From NCBI RefSeq assembly GCF_019443085.1, contig NZ_JAHZIL010000003.1:1488001-1552000 (forward strand): 64,000 bases of DNA. The letters are read 5' to 3'. This DNA is from Marinobacter sp. F4218. GTDB taxonomy: Bacteria > Pseudomonadota > Gammaproteobacteria > Pseudomonadales > Oleiphilaceae. Shown piece by piece: positions 17,390 through 26,224 of this stretch. The notes under the pieces are model-generated. The model saw nothing but the letters and a program-made list of their open reading frames with translations, was not told where the DNA came from and ran no database searches. Within the stretch, counting starts at the first letter, position 1. Each line of letters begins with the position of its first letter. The translations under genes and the position numbers were made by a program.

Positions 17390-18187
17390 ATGAAACATCT
17401 CATCACCTGCATTGCTTTAATGTTAAGCGCTCAAACTCTGGCGGATACGATCATCGTTCAATCCACCACTTCAACTCAGAACAGTGGTCTGTATGACTAC
17501 CTGTTACCGATACAGGAAAAGGACACCGGTGTTGAGGTTCATGTCGTCGCAGTGGGCACGGGACAGGCGATCAAAAACGCCATGCATTGTGACGGGGACG
17601 TTCTCCTGGTTCACGCCAAGCCCGCGGAAGAAAAATTCGTCACCGAAGGTTATGGCGATTACCGCCGCGACCTGATGTACAACGACTTCGTCATCATCGG
17701 GCCTGAAACTGATCCGGCCAATGTAGGAGGAGCTCAGAACGTTATTGAGGCTCTGGAGCGGATCAAGCAATCAGGGGCTAAGTTTGCGTCACGCGGGGAT
17801 GATTCGGGGACACACAAGAAAGAACGATCTCTGTGGCAGGCGGCCGGTATCGACCCTGATACCGGATCCGGTCAATGGTACCTTGAAACCGGCAGCGGCA
17901 TGGGCGCAACCCTCAACACGGGCGTGACCCTGAGCGCCTATGTGTTGACCGACAGAGCCACCTGGATCACATTTGCCAACAAACAGGATGCCACCATTCT
18001 CTACGAGGGAGACGCCTCCCTGTTTAACCAGTACGGTATTATTCCCGTCAACGCGGACAAGTGTCCCAGCGTGAATCAAGAGGCGGCGAAGACCTTTGCA
18101 CAGTGGTTGGTGTCCGAAACCGGACAAGCCGCCATTGGCGCCTATCAGGTTGATGGTAAACAGTTATTTTTTCCGAATGCCAACTAG
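17390..18187 (+). CDS. tupA: Tungstate-binding periplasmic protein TupA
   Basis: A 265-residue periplasmic binding protein with a short signal peptide ending near ALA-like LADT (residue 18). The motif VQSTTSTQNSGLYDYLLP near residues 23-40 is the TTTS-type oxyanion loop typical of TupA, and ASRGDDSGTHKKE near residues 131-143 is the second conserved block. These distinguish it from ModA. It starts 9 nt after tupC. Confidence 0.93.
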   Translation: MKHLITCIALMLSAQTLADTIIVQSTTSTQNSGLYDYLLPIQEKDTGVEVHVVAVGTGQAIKNAMHCDGDVLLVHAKPAEEKFVTEGYGDYRRDLMYNDFVIIGPETDPANVGGAQNVIEALERIKQSGAKFASRGDDSGTHKKERSLWQAAGIDPDTGSGQWYLETGSGMGATLNTGVTLSAYVLTDRATWITFANKQDATILYEGDASLFNQYGIIPVNADKCPSVNQEAAKTFAQWLVSETGQAAIGAYQVDGKQLFFPNAN

Positions 18188-18257
18188 GTTGACCGGATAT
18201 GATCGGGTTGGCCAAGCGTAATCCGACACCGGCATCATATGTCGCGTAACACCCCGA

Positions 18258-19142
18258 ATGGCTCGAACAATGATGACGATTGAAAAGCTTCTTCCCAACC
18301 CCACCGACCCCCGGCTATCGCGCACTGTTGAAGGCGTTGACGAGACCGGTCAAGCCAAATCGATCAGTGTGATCGAAGAGCGTCCCCTGACCATCTATCT
18401 GAACAGCCAGGAGATCGTCACGGCAATGACCATCGGCGATCACCCGGAGTACCTGGCGCTCGGTTTTCTCCTGAACCAGGGGATGCTGAAAGAGACCGAC
18501 CGGGTCACGAAGATCGATTTTGACGAAGAGCTGGAAGTCGCTGTGGTTCGCACCGCGGGTGTCACAGACGTGGAAGACAAGCTGGAAAAGAAAACCCGGA
18601 CCTCAGGCTGCGCCGTGGGCACTGTGTTTGGAGACATGATGGCGGGACTTGAAGGGCTGTCCTTACCGGACACACCGGTTCATACCAGCACCTTCTACGA
18701 CCTCTCCTACCAGATTAATCACACGCCCAGCCTGTACATGGAAACCGGCGCCATTCACGGCACGGCCCTGTGTCAGGGGCTTCAGGTCCTGGCCTATATG
18801 GAGGATGTCGGACGTCACAATGCGGTCGACAAGATCGCTGGCTGGATGCACTTGAACGACATCCAGGCGGCCGATAAAGTTCTTTACACTACAGGCCGCC
18901 TGACCTCCGAGATGGTGATCAAGACCGCCCTGATGGGCATTCCTACCCTCATCAGCCGGTCCGGCTTCACTGCCTGGGGCGTCGATATTGCCCGGCAGGT
19001 CGGGTTGACGCTGATTGGCCGGATGCGCGGCAAGAAATTCACCTGCCTCAGTGGCCAGCACCGTCTGGTCTACGATCAGGACTTGTCGCAGGTTCCCGAT
19101 GAGGACAAGAAAATGCGCCGTAAAGGTGCTCAGCGTGATTGA
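18258..19142 (+). CDS. fdhD: Formate dehydrogenase accessory sulfurtransferase FdhD
   Basis: A 294-residue protein that in E. coli passes sulfur from IscS to the bis-MGD cofactor. Family blocks are visible: ERPLTIYLN, GDHPEYLALGFLLNQG, SGCAVGT, a long ALCQGLQVLAYMEDVGRHNAVDKI block and SRSGFTAWGVDIARQ. The usual CxxC loop is reduced to one Cys (Cys118); the second position is Gly121. Start is ATG 18258, and MMTIEKLL at 18270 is an alternative. It lies 70 nt after tupA. Confidence 0.93.
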   Translation: MARTMMTIEKLLPNPTDPRLSRTVEGVDETGQAKSISVIEERPLTIYLNSQEIVTAMTIGDHPEYLALGFLLNQGMLKETDRVTKIDFDEELEVAVVRTAGVTDVEDKLEKKTRTSGCAVGTVFGDMMAGLEGLSLPDTPVHTSTFYDLSYQINHTPSLYMETGAIHGTALCQGLQVLAYMEDVGRHNAVDKIAGWMHLNDIQAADKVLYTTGRLTSEMVIKTALMGIPTLISRSGFTAWGVDIARQVGLTLIGRMRGKKFTCLSGQHRLVYDQDLSQVPDEDKKMRRKGAQRD

Positions 19143-19154
19143 CGGAGGCGGAGC

Positions 19155-19742
19155 ATGACTGAGTGCGCAGTCATTCTGGCCGGTGGCCAGGCAAACCGCA
19201 TGGGCGGCGGTGACAAGGGACGATTGTTGCTGGGCGATCGGTCGTTGATCCAGCGTGTCATTGATCGAATCACGCCGCAGGTCGACGCCGTGGTGTTGAA
19301 CGCCAATGGGGATCTGAGTCGTTTCGACGATTTGGGGTTGCCCGTGGTGGCCGACTCTGTCACCGGCTACGCGGGCCCGCTGGCGGGTGTGCTGGCAGGA
19401 ATGGATTGGGCGGCGGAACAGGGCCACGATTGGCTGATCAGTGTCGCCGCCGATACCCCATCCTTCCCTCTAGACCTGGCCCGGCGTTTGTCCGAATACG
19501 ATACTCCGGTGGTATTGGCGGCGACGCCGGACCCGGAGCGCGGCCGAGTGCCCCAACCGACCTTTGGCCGCTGGCGGGTTGCATTGCGTCACGATTTGAG
19601 AGATGCCCTGAACGACGGCGTGCGCAAGATTCGTCAGTGGACACAAACCCAGGGCGAGACCCTGGTGATTTTCGGTGAGGATGACTTTTTCAACATCAAC
19701 ACGCCAGAAGATCTGGCCTGGGCGGAGCAGCATCTGAAGTGA
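19155..19742 (+). CDS. mobA: Molybdenum cofactor guanylyltransferase MobA
   Basis: A 195-residue nucleotidyltransferase that attaches GMP to the metal-pterin to give the MGD cofactor used by formate dehydrogenases. The N-terminal signature is LAGGQANRMGGGDKG, followed by the metal site in SVAADTPSFP. The GGAGGCGG RBS precedes ATG 19155. Its stop overlaps the mobB start (GTGA). Confidence 0.95.
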   Translation: MTECAVILAGGQANRMGGGDKGRLLLGDRSLIQRVIDRITPQVDAVVLNANGDLSRFDDLGLPVVADSVTGYAGPLAGVLAGMDWAAEQGHDWLISVAADTPSFPLDLARRLSEYDTPVVLAATPDPERGRVPQPTFGRWRVALRHDLRDALNDGVRKIRQWTQTQGETLVIFGEDDFFNINTPEDLAWAEQHLK

Positions 19743-20230
19743 ATGTCATTGGTATTGTCGGCTGGAAAAACTGCGGAAAAACCACCCTGGCCAGCGCACT
19801 GATCCGTGAGCTTTCCAGCCGAGGTTTAACGGTCAATTCGATCAAACATGCCCACCATAAAGTGGATGTCGACCAGCCCGGCACCGACAGCTACCGGCAT
19901 CGCGAGGCCGGCGCCCGGGAGGTCATCCTGGCGGGTGGACAACGCTTCGCCATCATGCACGAGCTTCGGGACGCCAACGAGCCGACCATGGATGAGTTGC
20001 TGGCCCGTCTGGGCCCCTGCGACTGGGTCGTGGTTGAGGGGTTCAAGTCCCATAAACACCCCAAGATCGAAGTGCACAGGCAGGAGTGTTCCCGTGCGCC
20101 GCTTCATCTGGAAGACGCCAGCATTATTGCAGTGGCAACGGATTATCCTTCGGAGTTTTCGGGCCCCGGCTTTGATTTGAACGATGTATCCGGGATAGCC
20201 GACTTTATTCTGAGCCCAAGAGGGCCGTAA
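19739..20230 (+). CDS. mobB: Molybdopterin-guanine dinucleotide biosynthesis protein MobB
   Basis: A 163-residue GTP-binding adaptor. Walker A is GWKNCGKTTLASALI at the N-terminus, and conserved blocks SIKHAHH, DQPGTDSYRHREAGA and VVEGFKSHKHPKIE follow. It starts at GTG 19739, overlapping mobA, so MobA and MobB are co-translated. It assists cofactor guanylylation but is not strictly essential in model organisms. Confidence 0.94.
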   Translation: MNVIGIVGWKNCGKTTLASALIRELSSRGLTVNSIKHAHHKVDVDQPGTDSYRHREAGAREVILAGGQRFAIMHELRDANEPTMDELLARLGPCDWVVVEGFKSHKHPKIEVHRQECSRAPLHLEDASIIAVATDYPSEFSGPGFDLNDVSGIADFILSPRGP

Positions 20231-20241
20231 ACGGGAGAATC

Positions 20242-21489
20242 ATGAACGAGCTTCGTAACGACTGTTTTGCCCTGCCCCCCGGGGTAAACTGGACACCCGT
20301 AGACGAGGCACTGGAGCGCTTGCGTTCACGTTTGCATCCCGTGGTGGGCGTGGAGCGCGCTGTTCCGCTGTCACAGGTGAGTGGGAGGATACTGGCGAGC
20401 GATGTCTATGCGCCTCGCGCCCATCCCCCCAGCAGCAATTCTGCGGTCGACGGCTATGCGTTTGCAGGACCTTTAACCCGGGTACCCTGCGCCCTGCCCC
20501 TGGTGGATGGCCGCAGTGCCGCCGGTGAACCTTACATGGGGCAGGTGCCCGAAGGCCACGCGATCCGGATCCTGACCGGCGCGGTGATGCCGGCTGGCAC
20601 TGATACGGTGGTTCTGGAAGAGGACTGCGAGGTCGTCGATGACCAGCTGCATTTGAATGGTACGTTAAAAGCAGGCGCCAATCGGCGAAAAGCGGGTGAG
20701 GACATCAAAGCGCAGGATCGCATCCTCAAGGCGGCAACCCGCCTGACGCCGACCCAGGTTTCAGTCCTCGCCAGCGTGGGTGTGGCGTCGGTGGATGTGT
20801 ATCAGCGACTGCGCGTTGGCGTCCTGTCCACGGGCGATGAAGTGAAGCCAGTCGGTTCAGCGGTCACCGACTGGCAGATTTACGACGCGAACCGCCCGAT
20901 GCTGAGTGCCCTGGTGGCACAGCTTGGCTACGAGTTGGTCGACCTGGGCCATGTACTGGACCGGGCTACGGACGTCAAAGCAGCGTTAGAGCGTGGCGCC
21001 GAGCAATGCGACCTGATCCTGACCAGCGGCGGGATATCTGCCGGGGACGAGGATCATGTGTCGAAAACGCTGAAAGCCCACGGTGACATCAGCAACTGGC
21101 GCATCGCGATCAAGCCCGGGCGGCCGCTGGCGCTGGCCATGTTCCGTGGCACGCCTGTGGTGGGGTTGCCGGGCAATCCGGTGGCCGCCTGGGTCTGCGC
21201 GCTGCGTTTCGGCGCGCCCGCGATGGCGCTGCTGGCAGGGGGGGAGTGGTTCGAACCTCAGGGCTATCTCGTGCCCGCCAGTTTTACCAAGAACAAAAAG
21301 CCGGGGCGCAGCGAGATGTTGCGCGCTCGGGTCCGTAACGGTCAGGTTGAGGTGTTCGGCTCTGAAGGCTCGGGCCGGGTTACGGGGCTGGCCTGGTCTG
21401 AGGGTCTGGTGGAACTGGATGAGACTGCGCAGCAAATCGAGCCCGGGACCCCCGTGCAGTTCATCCCCTACGGCAGCTTCGGGTTGTAA
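20242..21489 (+). CDS. moeA: Molybdopterin molybdenumtransferase MoeA
   Basis: A 415-residue enzyme that inserts molybdate (or tungstate) into adenylylated pterin. Visible blocks: SSNSAVDGYAF, GHAIRILTGAVMPAGTDTVV, GVLSTGDEV, YDANRPML, TSGGISAGDEDHV and GLPGNPVAAWV. It is the last gene of the tup-fdhD-mob-moe operon. Its stop codon directly abuts the stop of the convergent DUF6505 gene with no spacer. Located in an FDH island with TupABC, it may be specialised for tungsten. Confidence 0.95.
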   Translation: MNELRNDCFALPPGVNWTPVDEALERLRSRLHPVVGVERAVPLSQVSGRILASDVYAPRAHPPSSNSAVDGYAFAGPLTRVPCALPLVDGRSAAGEPYMGQVPEGHAIRILTGAVMPAGTDTVVLEEDCEVVDDQLHLNGTLKAGANRRKAGEDIKAQDRILKAATRLTPTQVSVLASVGVASVDVYQRLRVGVLSTGDEVKPVGSAVTDWQIYDANRPMLSALVAQLGYELVDLGHVLDRATDVKAALERGAEQCDLILTSGGISAGDEDHVSKTLKAHGDISNWRIAIKPGRPLALAMFRGTPVVGLPGNPVAAWVCALRFGAPAMALLAGGEWFEPQGYLVPASFTKNKKPGRSEMLRARVRNGQVEVFGSEGSGRVTGLAWSEGLVELDETAQQIEPGTPVQFIPYGSFGL

Positions 21490-21966
21490 TCACTCGACGC
21501 TGCCGTGCACGGCAAAGGCCTCCAGTGAGGCATCTTGTGGAGCCCGGGAGCGGTAGGTTTCCTCAACTCCCAGCTCGGTCAGCGTGCGGCTGACCATCAG
21601 CAGGGTGTTGTCTTCGAAGTCCTCACACATGCTACGCATCTGCTCAATTTCTTCGCAGGCGACGGGGTAAGCCGCGTCGATATCCGGCGCACCGTAGCGC
21701 TCAACGAAAGTTTGCGCGAGGGTCCTGCACAACTGCTCCAGTTCCGCTTCAGTAATGTCACAGACCCCAACAAAACTGGCGCGGCCACCCGACTCTACAC
21801 TGTACCAGCCGTTGCTGAAGGCCTGACGGGCCTTGCCCGTCAGATCCGCTTCGCGCCAGTTCGAAAACTCGAATCCGCCTGAGATCGCCCATTCGCCGCT
21901 GGGGGCCGGCACCTCGTAGACATTTTCATCGGATACATCCAGACGCAGGGTTCTGGCCAGTTTCAT
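21490..21966 (-). CDS. DUF6505 family protein
   Basis: A 158-residue soluble acidic protein beginning MKLARTLRLDVSDENVY. It resembles the DUF6505 family, which recurs in formate dehydrogenase gene clusters and has no assigned function. It has a Trp/Phe-rich core (EWAISGGFEFSNW) and a helical C-terminal half. It overlaps the upstream biotin-ligase-like gene by 4 nt and is the last gene of the minus-strand block. Confidence 0.8.
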   Translation of the reverse strand: MKLARTLRLDVSDENVYEVPAPSGEWAISGGFEFSNWREADLTGKARQAFSNGWYSVESGGRASFVGVCDITEAELEQLCRTLAQTFVERYGAPDIDAAYPVACEEIEQMRSMCEDFEDNTLLMVSRTLTELGVEETYRSRAPQDASLEAFAVHGSVE

Positions 21967-22667
21967 AGGTGCTCCGCGAATTCAATCAAACTCACTGTCT
22001 CGGTCATGACGTCCTGACGCAATAGCATCCGGCCCTTTTCATCCAGACCAACAAAGACTCCGGGTTTTGGCTGGTCGATCATTTTACCCAGAGTGTCACA
22101 ACGTGGTCGCCACTCGCTATGTACGCGTTCGAACCCACTGTCCATGAAGTAGGTCAACCACAGCAAGGTGTGCTTGGACCAGCTTTCCAGCAGCCCCATG
22201 GGGGTGATCTCGACACAACCCTCCTCGTGCAGACAGGTTTGATTCGGGTTTTTGCCTGGCTCGTTGCTCAAATGCATGAAGGGTACATTGATGCCGATGA
22301 CCAGCCAGTTAGGTTGCGCTTTGGGATCAGACACATCTGCGGCAAAGCGAACAACACCGCAGAGGGCGCCATTGACCTTGATACGATCGGGCCATTGAAA
22401 GTGCACAGGCACTTCGGGCGGGGCCAGTGCCCCCAGACTCTCGGCCAGACCTATCTGGGCCACGTAAACGGCTTGAATCGCCTCTTCCAGGCTCGTTTCC
22501 GGTGCCAGCACCAGAGCTGCCCGCAAGGTGTCGACCGCGTCGGAGTAAAAAATCGTCCCGGAATCGACCCCGGCGATGGCTCGGCTGACGGCCTTGTCAA
22601 AGGGATCCGTGTGCTTGGGCACCACTTCGCCCGAGAGTAGCGGCGGGAACTGGGGTGACTCGATCAT
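21963..22667 (-). CDS. Biotin/lipoate ligase-fold protein with DUF4444-like C-terminus
   Basis: A 234-residue protein. Residues about 45-150 follow the biotin-ligase fold, with the recognisable block HFQWPDRIKVNGALCGVV in place of the WPND...RKxAGI segment. By eye, the adenylate-binding GRGRxG motif is absent (GTIFYSDAVDTLR occupies that region) and the catalytic Lys of the KxAG motif is replaced (ALCG). The C-terminal part contains a short DUF4444-like domain. It overlaps both neighbours by 4 nt (Mrp-type ATPase upstream, DUF6505 downstream). It is probably not a normal biotin or lipoate ligase; function is unknown. Confidence 0.78.
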   Translation of the reverse strand: MIESPQFPPLLSGEVVPKHTDPFDKAVSRAIAGVDSGTIFYSDAVDTLRAALVLAPETSLEEAIQAVYVAQIGLAESLGALAPPEVPVHFQWPDRIKVNGALCGVVRFAADVSDPKAQPNWLVIGINVPFMHLSNEPGKNPNQTCLHEEGCVEITPMGLLESWSKHTLLWLTYFMDSGFERVHSEWRPRCDTLGKMIDQPKPGVFVGLDEKGRMLLRQDVMTETVSLIEFAEHL

Positions 22668-23509
22668 CGCATAGCCCGGGCGTAGACATCAGAAGCAACA
22701 ATTTCATCGGCAATACGCTGGAAAGCCTTTGCCTGCGGGCTATCCGGCTTTGACACCACAATCGGAACGCCGCCGTCCGAGCCCACACGGATATCCAGAT
22801 CGAGCGGGATCTCGCCCAGAAACGGCGCGCCAAGCTTTTGTGCTTCAGCCCTGGCGCCGCCGGATCCGAACGGGTGGTGTTCTTTCCCGCAACCGTCACA
22901 GACGAAGGATGCCATGTTTTCGATCAGACCAAACAGCGGCACCTCCATCCGGTTGAACATATCGATGCCTTTGCGCGCATCCATCAAAGCGATGTCCTGG
23001 GGTGTCGAGACCACAACGGCGCCGGCCACAAAGAATTTCTGACTCAGGGTCATCTGGACGTCACCCGTTCCCGGGGGAAGATCCACCAGCAGCACATCCA
23101 GCCTGCCCCAATCCACCTGATTCATCATCTGTTGCAGGGCGCCCATCAGCATGGGTCCGCGCCAGACGATGGCTTCGTCGTCCGGGGCCATCAGCCCCAG
23201 GGACATCAGGGTCACGCCATGATTGCGCAGGGGCAATATGGTATGCCCGTCAGGACTGGACGGACGACCTGAAACACCCAGCATACGGGGCTGGCTGGGC
23301 CCGTAGACATCCGCATCTAACAGACCCACCTTGAGACCTTTCGAGGCCAGCGCAACCGCCAGATTGGACGCCACTGTCGACTTGCCCACACCACCCTTAC
23401 CCGAGGCGATGGCGATGATGCGATCAATCCCCTTAGGATTTTTGTCCTGGGGCCGGGGCGCGTCGGTGCCGATCAGATTGGCTTGTCCCGCGTCAACGTA
23501 TTGAACCAT
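22664..23509 (-). CDS. apbC: Mrp/NBP35-type iron-sulfur carrier P-loop ATPase
   Basis: A 281-residue ATPase with the deviant Walker A SGKGGVGKSTVASNLA near residues 35-50, switch DADVYGPSQPRML, VDLPPGTGD, and the C-terminal CDGC pair that binds a bridging Fe-S cluster in ApbC proteins. It lacks the N-terminal DUF59 domain of longer Mrp proteins. Sitting between a ferredoxin and a cofactor-ligase-like gene in an FDH island, it may load Fe-S clusters onto the FDH subunits or the ferredoxin. Confidence 0.9.
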   Translation of the reverse strand: MVQYVDAGQANLIGTDAPRPQDKNPKGIDRIIAIASGKGGVGKSTVASNLAVALASKGLKVGLLDADVYGPSQPRMLGVSGRPSSPDGHTILPLRNHGVTLMSLGLMAPDDEAIVWRGPMLMGALQQMMNQVDWGRLDVLLVDLPPGTGDVQMTLSQKFFVAGAVVVSTPQDIALMDARKGIDMFNRMEVPLFGLIENMASFVCDGCGKEHHPFGSGGARAEAQKLGAPFLGEIPLDLDIRVGSDGGVPIVVSKPDSPQAKAFQRIADEIVASDVYARAMR

Positions 23510-23528
23510 GTTGTGTCCTGTTTTGTTT

Positions 23529-25508
23529 TTAACTGTCCAGGTAGTCGTCCCTGGTGCGAACCCGAGGACGCTCGCCCCCTGCCATGGGTGAGTTATCCGT
23601 GTGGTACTGGGCTTTCACTCGACAGTCGTCGCACATCTTTATGAGCTGGACATTGTCAGCGTTAGTGTACATCCAGTGCTGGTTTTCCAGTTTTTCAACG
23701 ATCCGGTTAATGGTGCTGGCGACACCAAAGGGCGTTCCACAACTGATGCATTCGAACGGTTCTTCGCCATGCAATGCCCGGGCACTCAACGCATCCTTCG
23801 ACACATCCAACTGGGGTTTCAGAGTGATGGCCGTTTCCGGACAGGTGCTATCACAGACGCCACATTGAACGCAGGCGTTTTCCGTGAACTGGACTTCCGG
23901 CCTGTCAGGGTGGTCGCCAAGGGCACCGGTCGGACACAGTGATACACAAGCCAGACAGAGTGTGCATTTATCAGAATCGATTTCTATCGCACCGTAGGGG
24001 GCGCCCACGGGCAGAGGAATCGGCGCTTCGATCCTGTCCGCCATCGCGGCAACGGTGACCCGGGTGATGTCACGGCGACCGCCAACCAGCAAAACCGGCT
24101 CACTGACCCGTCCGGCGTTATCACCAGCGGCGCAGAGTTCGATGGCTTCGATAACCCGGACCCGGCTGGGTGAATTATGGGTGCCTTTGAGCATGGCCTG
24201 CGCCAACTCAACTTCCGCCGTAACCGCCCGGCGGTCTATCTCGTTATCTGCCAGGATCAGAACTTCTGCATAACCCGCCCCGAACGCGGCCATGATTTCC
24301 GCATGACCGATCCGGTCTACATGTTCCAGTCCCAGCGGGATCAGATCATCAGCCAGCCCATCGTCATATCGAGCCAGATAGACAATGGCCTCCGCACCAG
24401 CGCTCAACGTGTGAAAAACCAGACGCGGAGCTTCGCTGGTATGCTCGCGGTAGACCCGGGCCATGACTTCCAGGTACTGGGTGATGGCCTCGAAGGGGGT
24501 TTCATTCATGGTCACGGCCGACGTCGGACAGACCGCCGCACAGGATCCGCAGCCGGCGCAAATATCCGAATCGATTTGTATGTGGTCGCCAGCGGAAAAA
24601 ATAGCTTCGGTCGGACAGACGTCCAGACAACGCGTACAGCCCGTCTGGTTCGCCCGGGAATGCGCACACAGTGATTCTTCCAGCCTGAAAAACACGGTCT
24701 TCTCAAACTCACCGACCCGATCCCTGGCGGTCAAGGCGATACGTTCCAACTCTTCGGTTTTCGCCGGGTCAGCCCAGAAATAGCCGTTGCGCTTTTCATG
24801 ACTGGGAAACGCGGGGCCAATACCGCGCAGGTCAATAAAGATGTCGCACTCACTGCGGGCAGTGGCTTTGATCTCGCCAAAACCGAGGGCGCCACGACCC
24901 GCGGGATTCAGCGTTTGCAGTTGGACAAACTCCAGTTTGAAGTTGCCCAGCGCGCCTTGGGCCGCCGTCAATTGACCTCTGGCCACGTCGTAGCCAGCGG
25001 AGGGTAGCTGTATCGGCCCCGAATCATTGACGATGCACGTAACCCCCAGCTCGTCCTGCACCAGTTCAGCCATCCTGATGGCCTGCTCGGTAGGACCGAC
25101 AATGCAACACACCCCGCTGGACTGAATGGTTTTCACCGGCGCCATAGGAGCCGGTAACTGTGCGGCGGCAATCAAGGCTGCCTGTTTGGCGTGTATGCGC
25201 TTCGGGCTTGCGTTCGGTGCGCTCCAGCCCGCGCGATCCCTGATATCGATGGAACTCAGCGGAGCGGAGTGCTGAATTTCACTGTATATGTCCTCGCTCA
25301 AACGCTCGAACAAGGCGGCTTGTTGGCCGCAGGCAATGAGCACTTCGCTACTGCCGCCCAGATGCTCTGCAGCAGTTTTCATATCGTTGCCGCACAGTTG
25401 ATCCACAACGATCACCTGCTCAGCTGCCGCTGCCGTTTGCAGTGCCTTGTGATCAAGCGACTGTGATTTATCGCAGGTGCATAACAGTAGGGTCTTGTGT
25501 GCCGTCAT
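23529..25508 (-). CDS. Multi-cluster 4Fe-4S ferredoxin-type protein
   Basis: A 659-residue soluble protein. Two 4Fe-4S motifs lie near residues 285-330 (CTRCLDVCP and CAGCGSCAAVCP) and two near 515-565 (CTLCLACVSLCP and CVQCGVCDSTCP). A further Cys set near the C-terminus (CISCGTPFG and CDDCRVK) could bind zinc or another cluster. The first 270 residues have no obvious motif. It is the first gene of the minus-strand operon and is divergent from DUF3305. This type occurs in FDH clusters and likely carries electrons or aids cluster assembly. Confidence 0.85.
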   Translation of the reverse strand: MTAHKTLLLCTCDKSQSLDHKALQTAAAAEQVIVVDQLCGNDMKTAAEHLGGSSEVLIACGQQAALFERLSEDIYSEIQHSAPLSSIDIRDRAGWSAPNASPKRIHAKQAALIAAAQLPAPMAPVKTIQSSGVCCIVGPTEQAIRMAELVQDELGVTCIVNDSGPIQLPSAGYDVARGQLTAAQGALGNFKLEFVQLQTLNPAGRGALGFGEIKATARSECDIFIDLRGIGPAFPSHEKRNGYFWADPAKTEELERIALTARDRVGEFEKTVFFRLEESLCAHSRANQTGCTRCLDVCPTEAIFSAGDHIQIDSDICAGCGSCAAVCPTSAVTMNETPFEAITQYLEVMARVYREHTSEAPRLVFHTLSAGAEAIVYLARYDDGLADDLIPLGLEHVDRIGHAEIMAAFGAGYAEVLILADNEIDRRAVTAEVELAQAMLKGTHNSPSRVRVIEAIELCAAGDNAGRVSEPVLLVGGRRDITRVTVAAMADRIEAPIPLPVGAPYGAIEIDSDKCTLCLACVSLCPTGALGDHPDRPEVQFTENACVQCGVCDSTCPETAITLKPQLDVSKDALSARALHGEEPFECISCGTPFGVASTINRIVEKLENQHWMYTNADNVQLIKMCDDCRVKAQYHTDNSPMAGGERPRVRTRDDYLDS

Positions 25509-25645
25509 CAGGAATTTGACTCTTTTCGTTGTTGTTATACGTATACGTGATCATGCCTCCGTTAGAGCATGGCACAGCCCTTTCTTTTTAGACAACTGGA
25601 TAATTGTTTGGGCTCTGCTAGCTTTTAAAAAAAAGAGATGTAGTC
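25509..25645. promoter_or_regulatory. Divergent FDH-island promoter region with overlapping palindromes
   Basis: This 137-bp region separates the ferredoxin operon from the DUF3305-to-TusA operon. It contains two overlapping 10-bp palindromes, TATACGTATA (25536-25545) and ACGTATACGT (25539-25548), positioned to control both directions. They are a plausible operator for a metal- or formate-responsive regulator. No regulator gene is encoded nearby. Confidence 0.5.
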
Positions 25646-26224
25646 ATGAGCAGTCGCACAGAGCATTGGAAACGCGAGATACAAGTGGGTGCCGTCGTCC
25701 GCCGTTCCCCTGGAGTGACCCAGTGGGCGCGTGATATCTGGAAGCCAGTGGCCGTCATACCGGGCGCACCGGAGGCGTTCTGGAAAGAGCTGGTTCGCGA
25801 GGGCGAGGTGGTCGATTTTCACGCAGGCACCGTTCCCATGGAACTGTTTCGCGCCGATGTGGAAGGTTACCTTGTGTCCCTTAACATGACCGTTCCCTCC
25901 GTCTGGATCATCATGGATAAAGACCAGACCAGTCGCTCTCCCTCAGGGTGGGTGGTCAGCACCATTACCGCCAGTGCCCACGAGGCGTTGGATGCCCTGG
26001 ACAGTGGCGAAAGCATTGTCGAAGCCGTTCCGATCCCCGAGTCGCTGGCGGCCTGGATCAAAGAGTTTATCGACATGCATTACATCGAGGAGCCGTTCAA
26101 AAAACGCCGTCGCGATGAGGTCCGTGTTGACGCTGTCGAGGAGGGCAAAGGCGATCCACGTATCCGTCAGCAGAGCGACGTCTACCGTGCTCCCTCCCAC
26201 CTCAAAAAACCCAGGGTGCACTGA
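25646..26224 (+). CDS. DUF3305 domain-containing protein
   Basis: A 192-residue soluble protein. Residues about 5-140 match the DUF3305 pattern (QVGAVVRRSPGVTQWARDIWKP). The C-terminus is basic and probably disordered (KKRRRDEVRVD). The family is almost always next to DUF3306 and formate dehydrogenase genes, but no function is established. A GAGATG-type RBS precedes ATG 25646, and its TGA overlaps the DUF3306 ATG by one base. Confidence 0.87.
   Translation: MSSRTEHWKREIQVGAVVRRSPGVTQWARDIWKPVAVIPGAPEAFWKELVREGEVVDFHAGTVPMELFRADVEGYLVSLNMTVPSVWIIMDKDQTSRSPSGWVVSTITASAHEALDALDSGESIVEAVPIPESLAAWIKEFIDMHYIEEPFKKRRRDEVRVDAVEEGKGDPRIRQQSDVYRAPSHLKKPRVH

Noticed and set aside
22664-25508. Nitrogenase- or hydrogenase-type Fe-S assembly genes
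   Set aside because: The Cys patterns fit general ferredoxin and ApbC families; no nif or hyp gene signatures are present.
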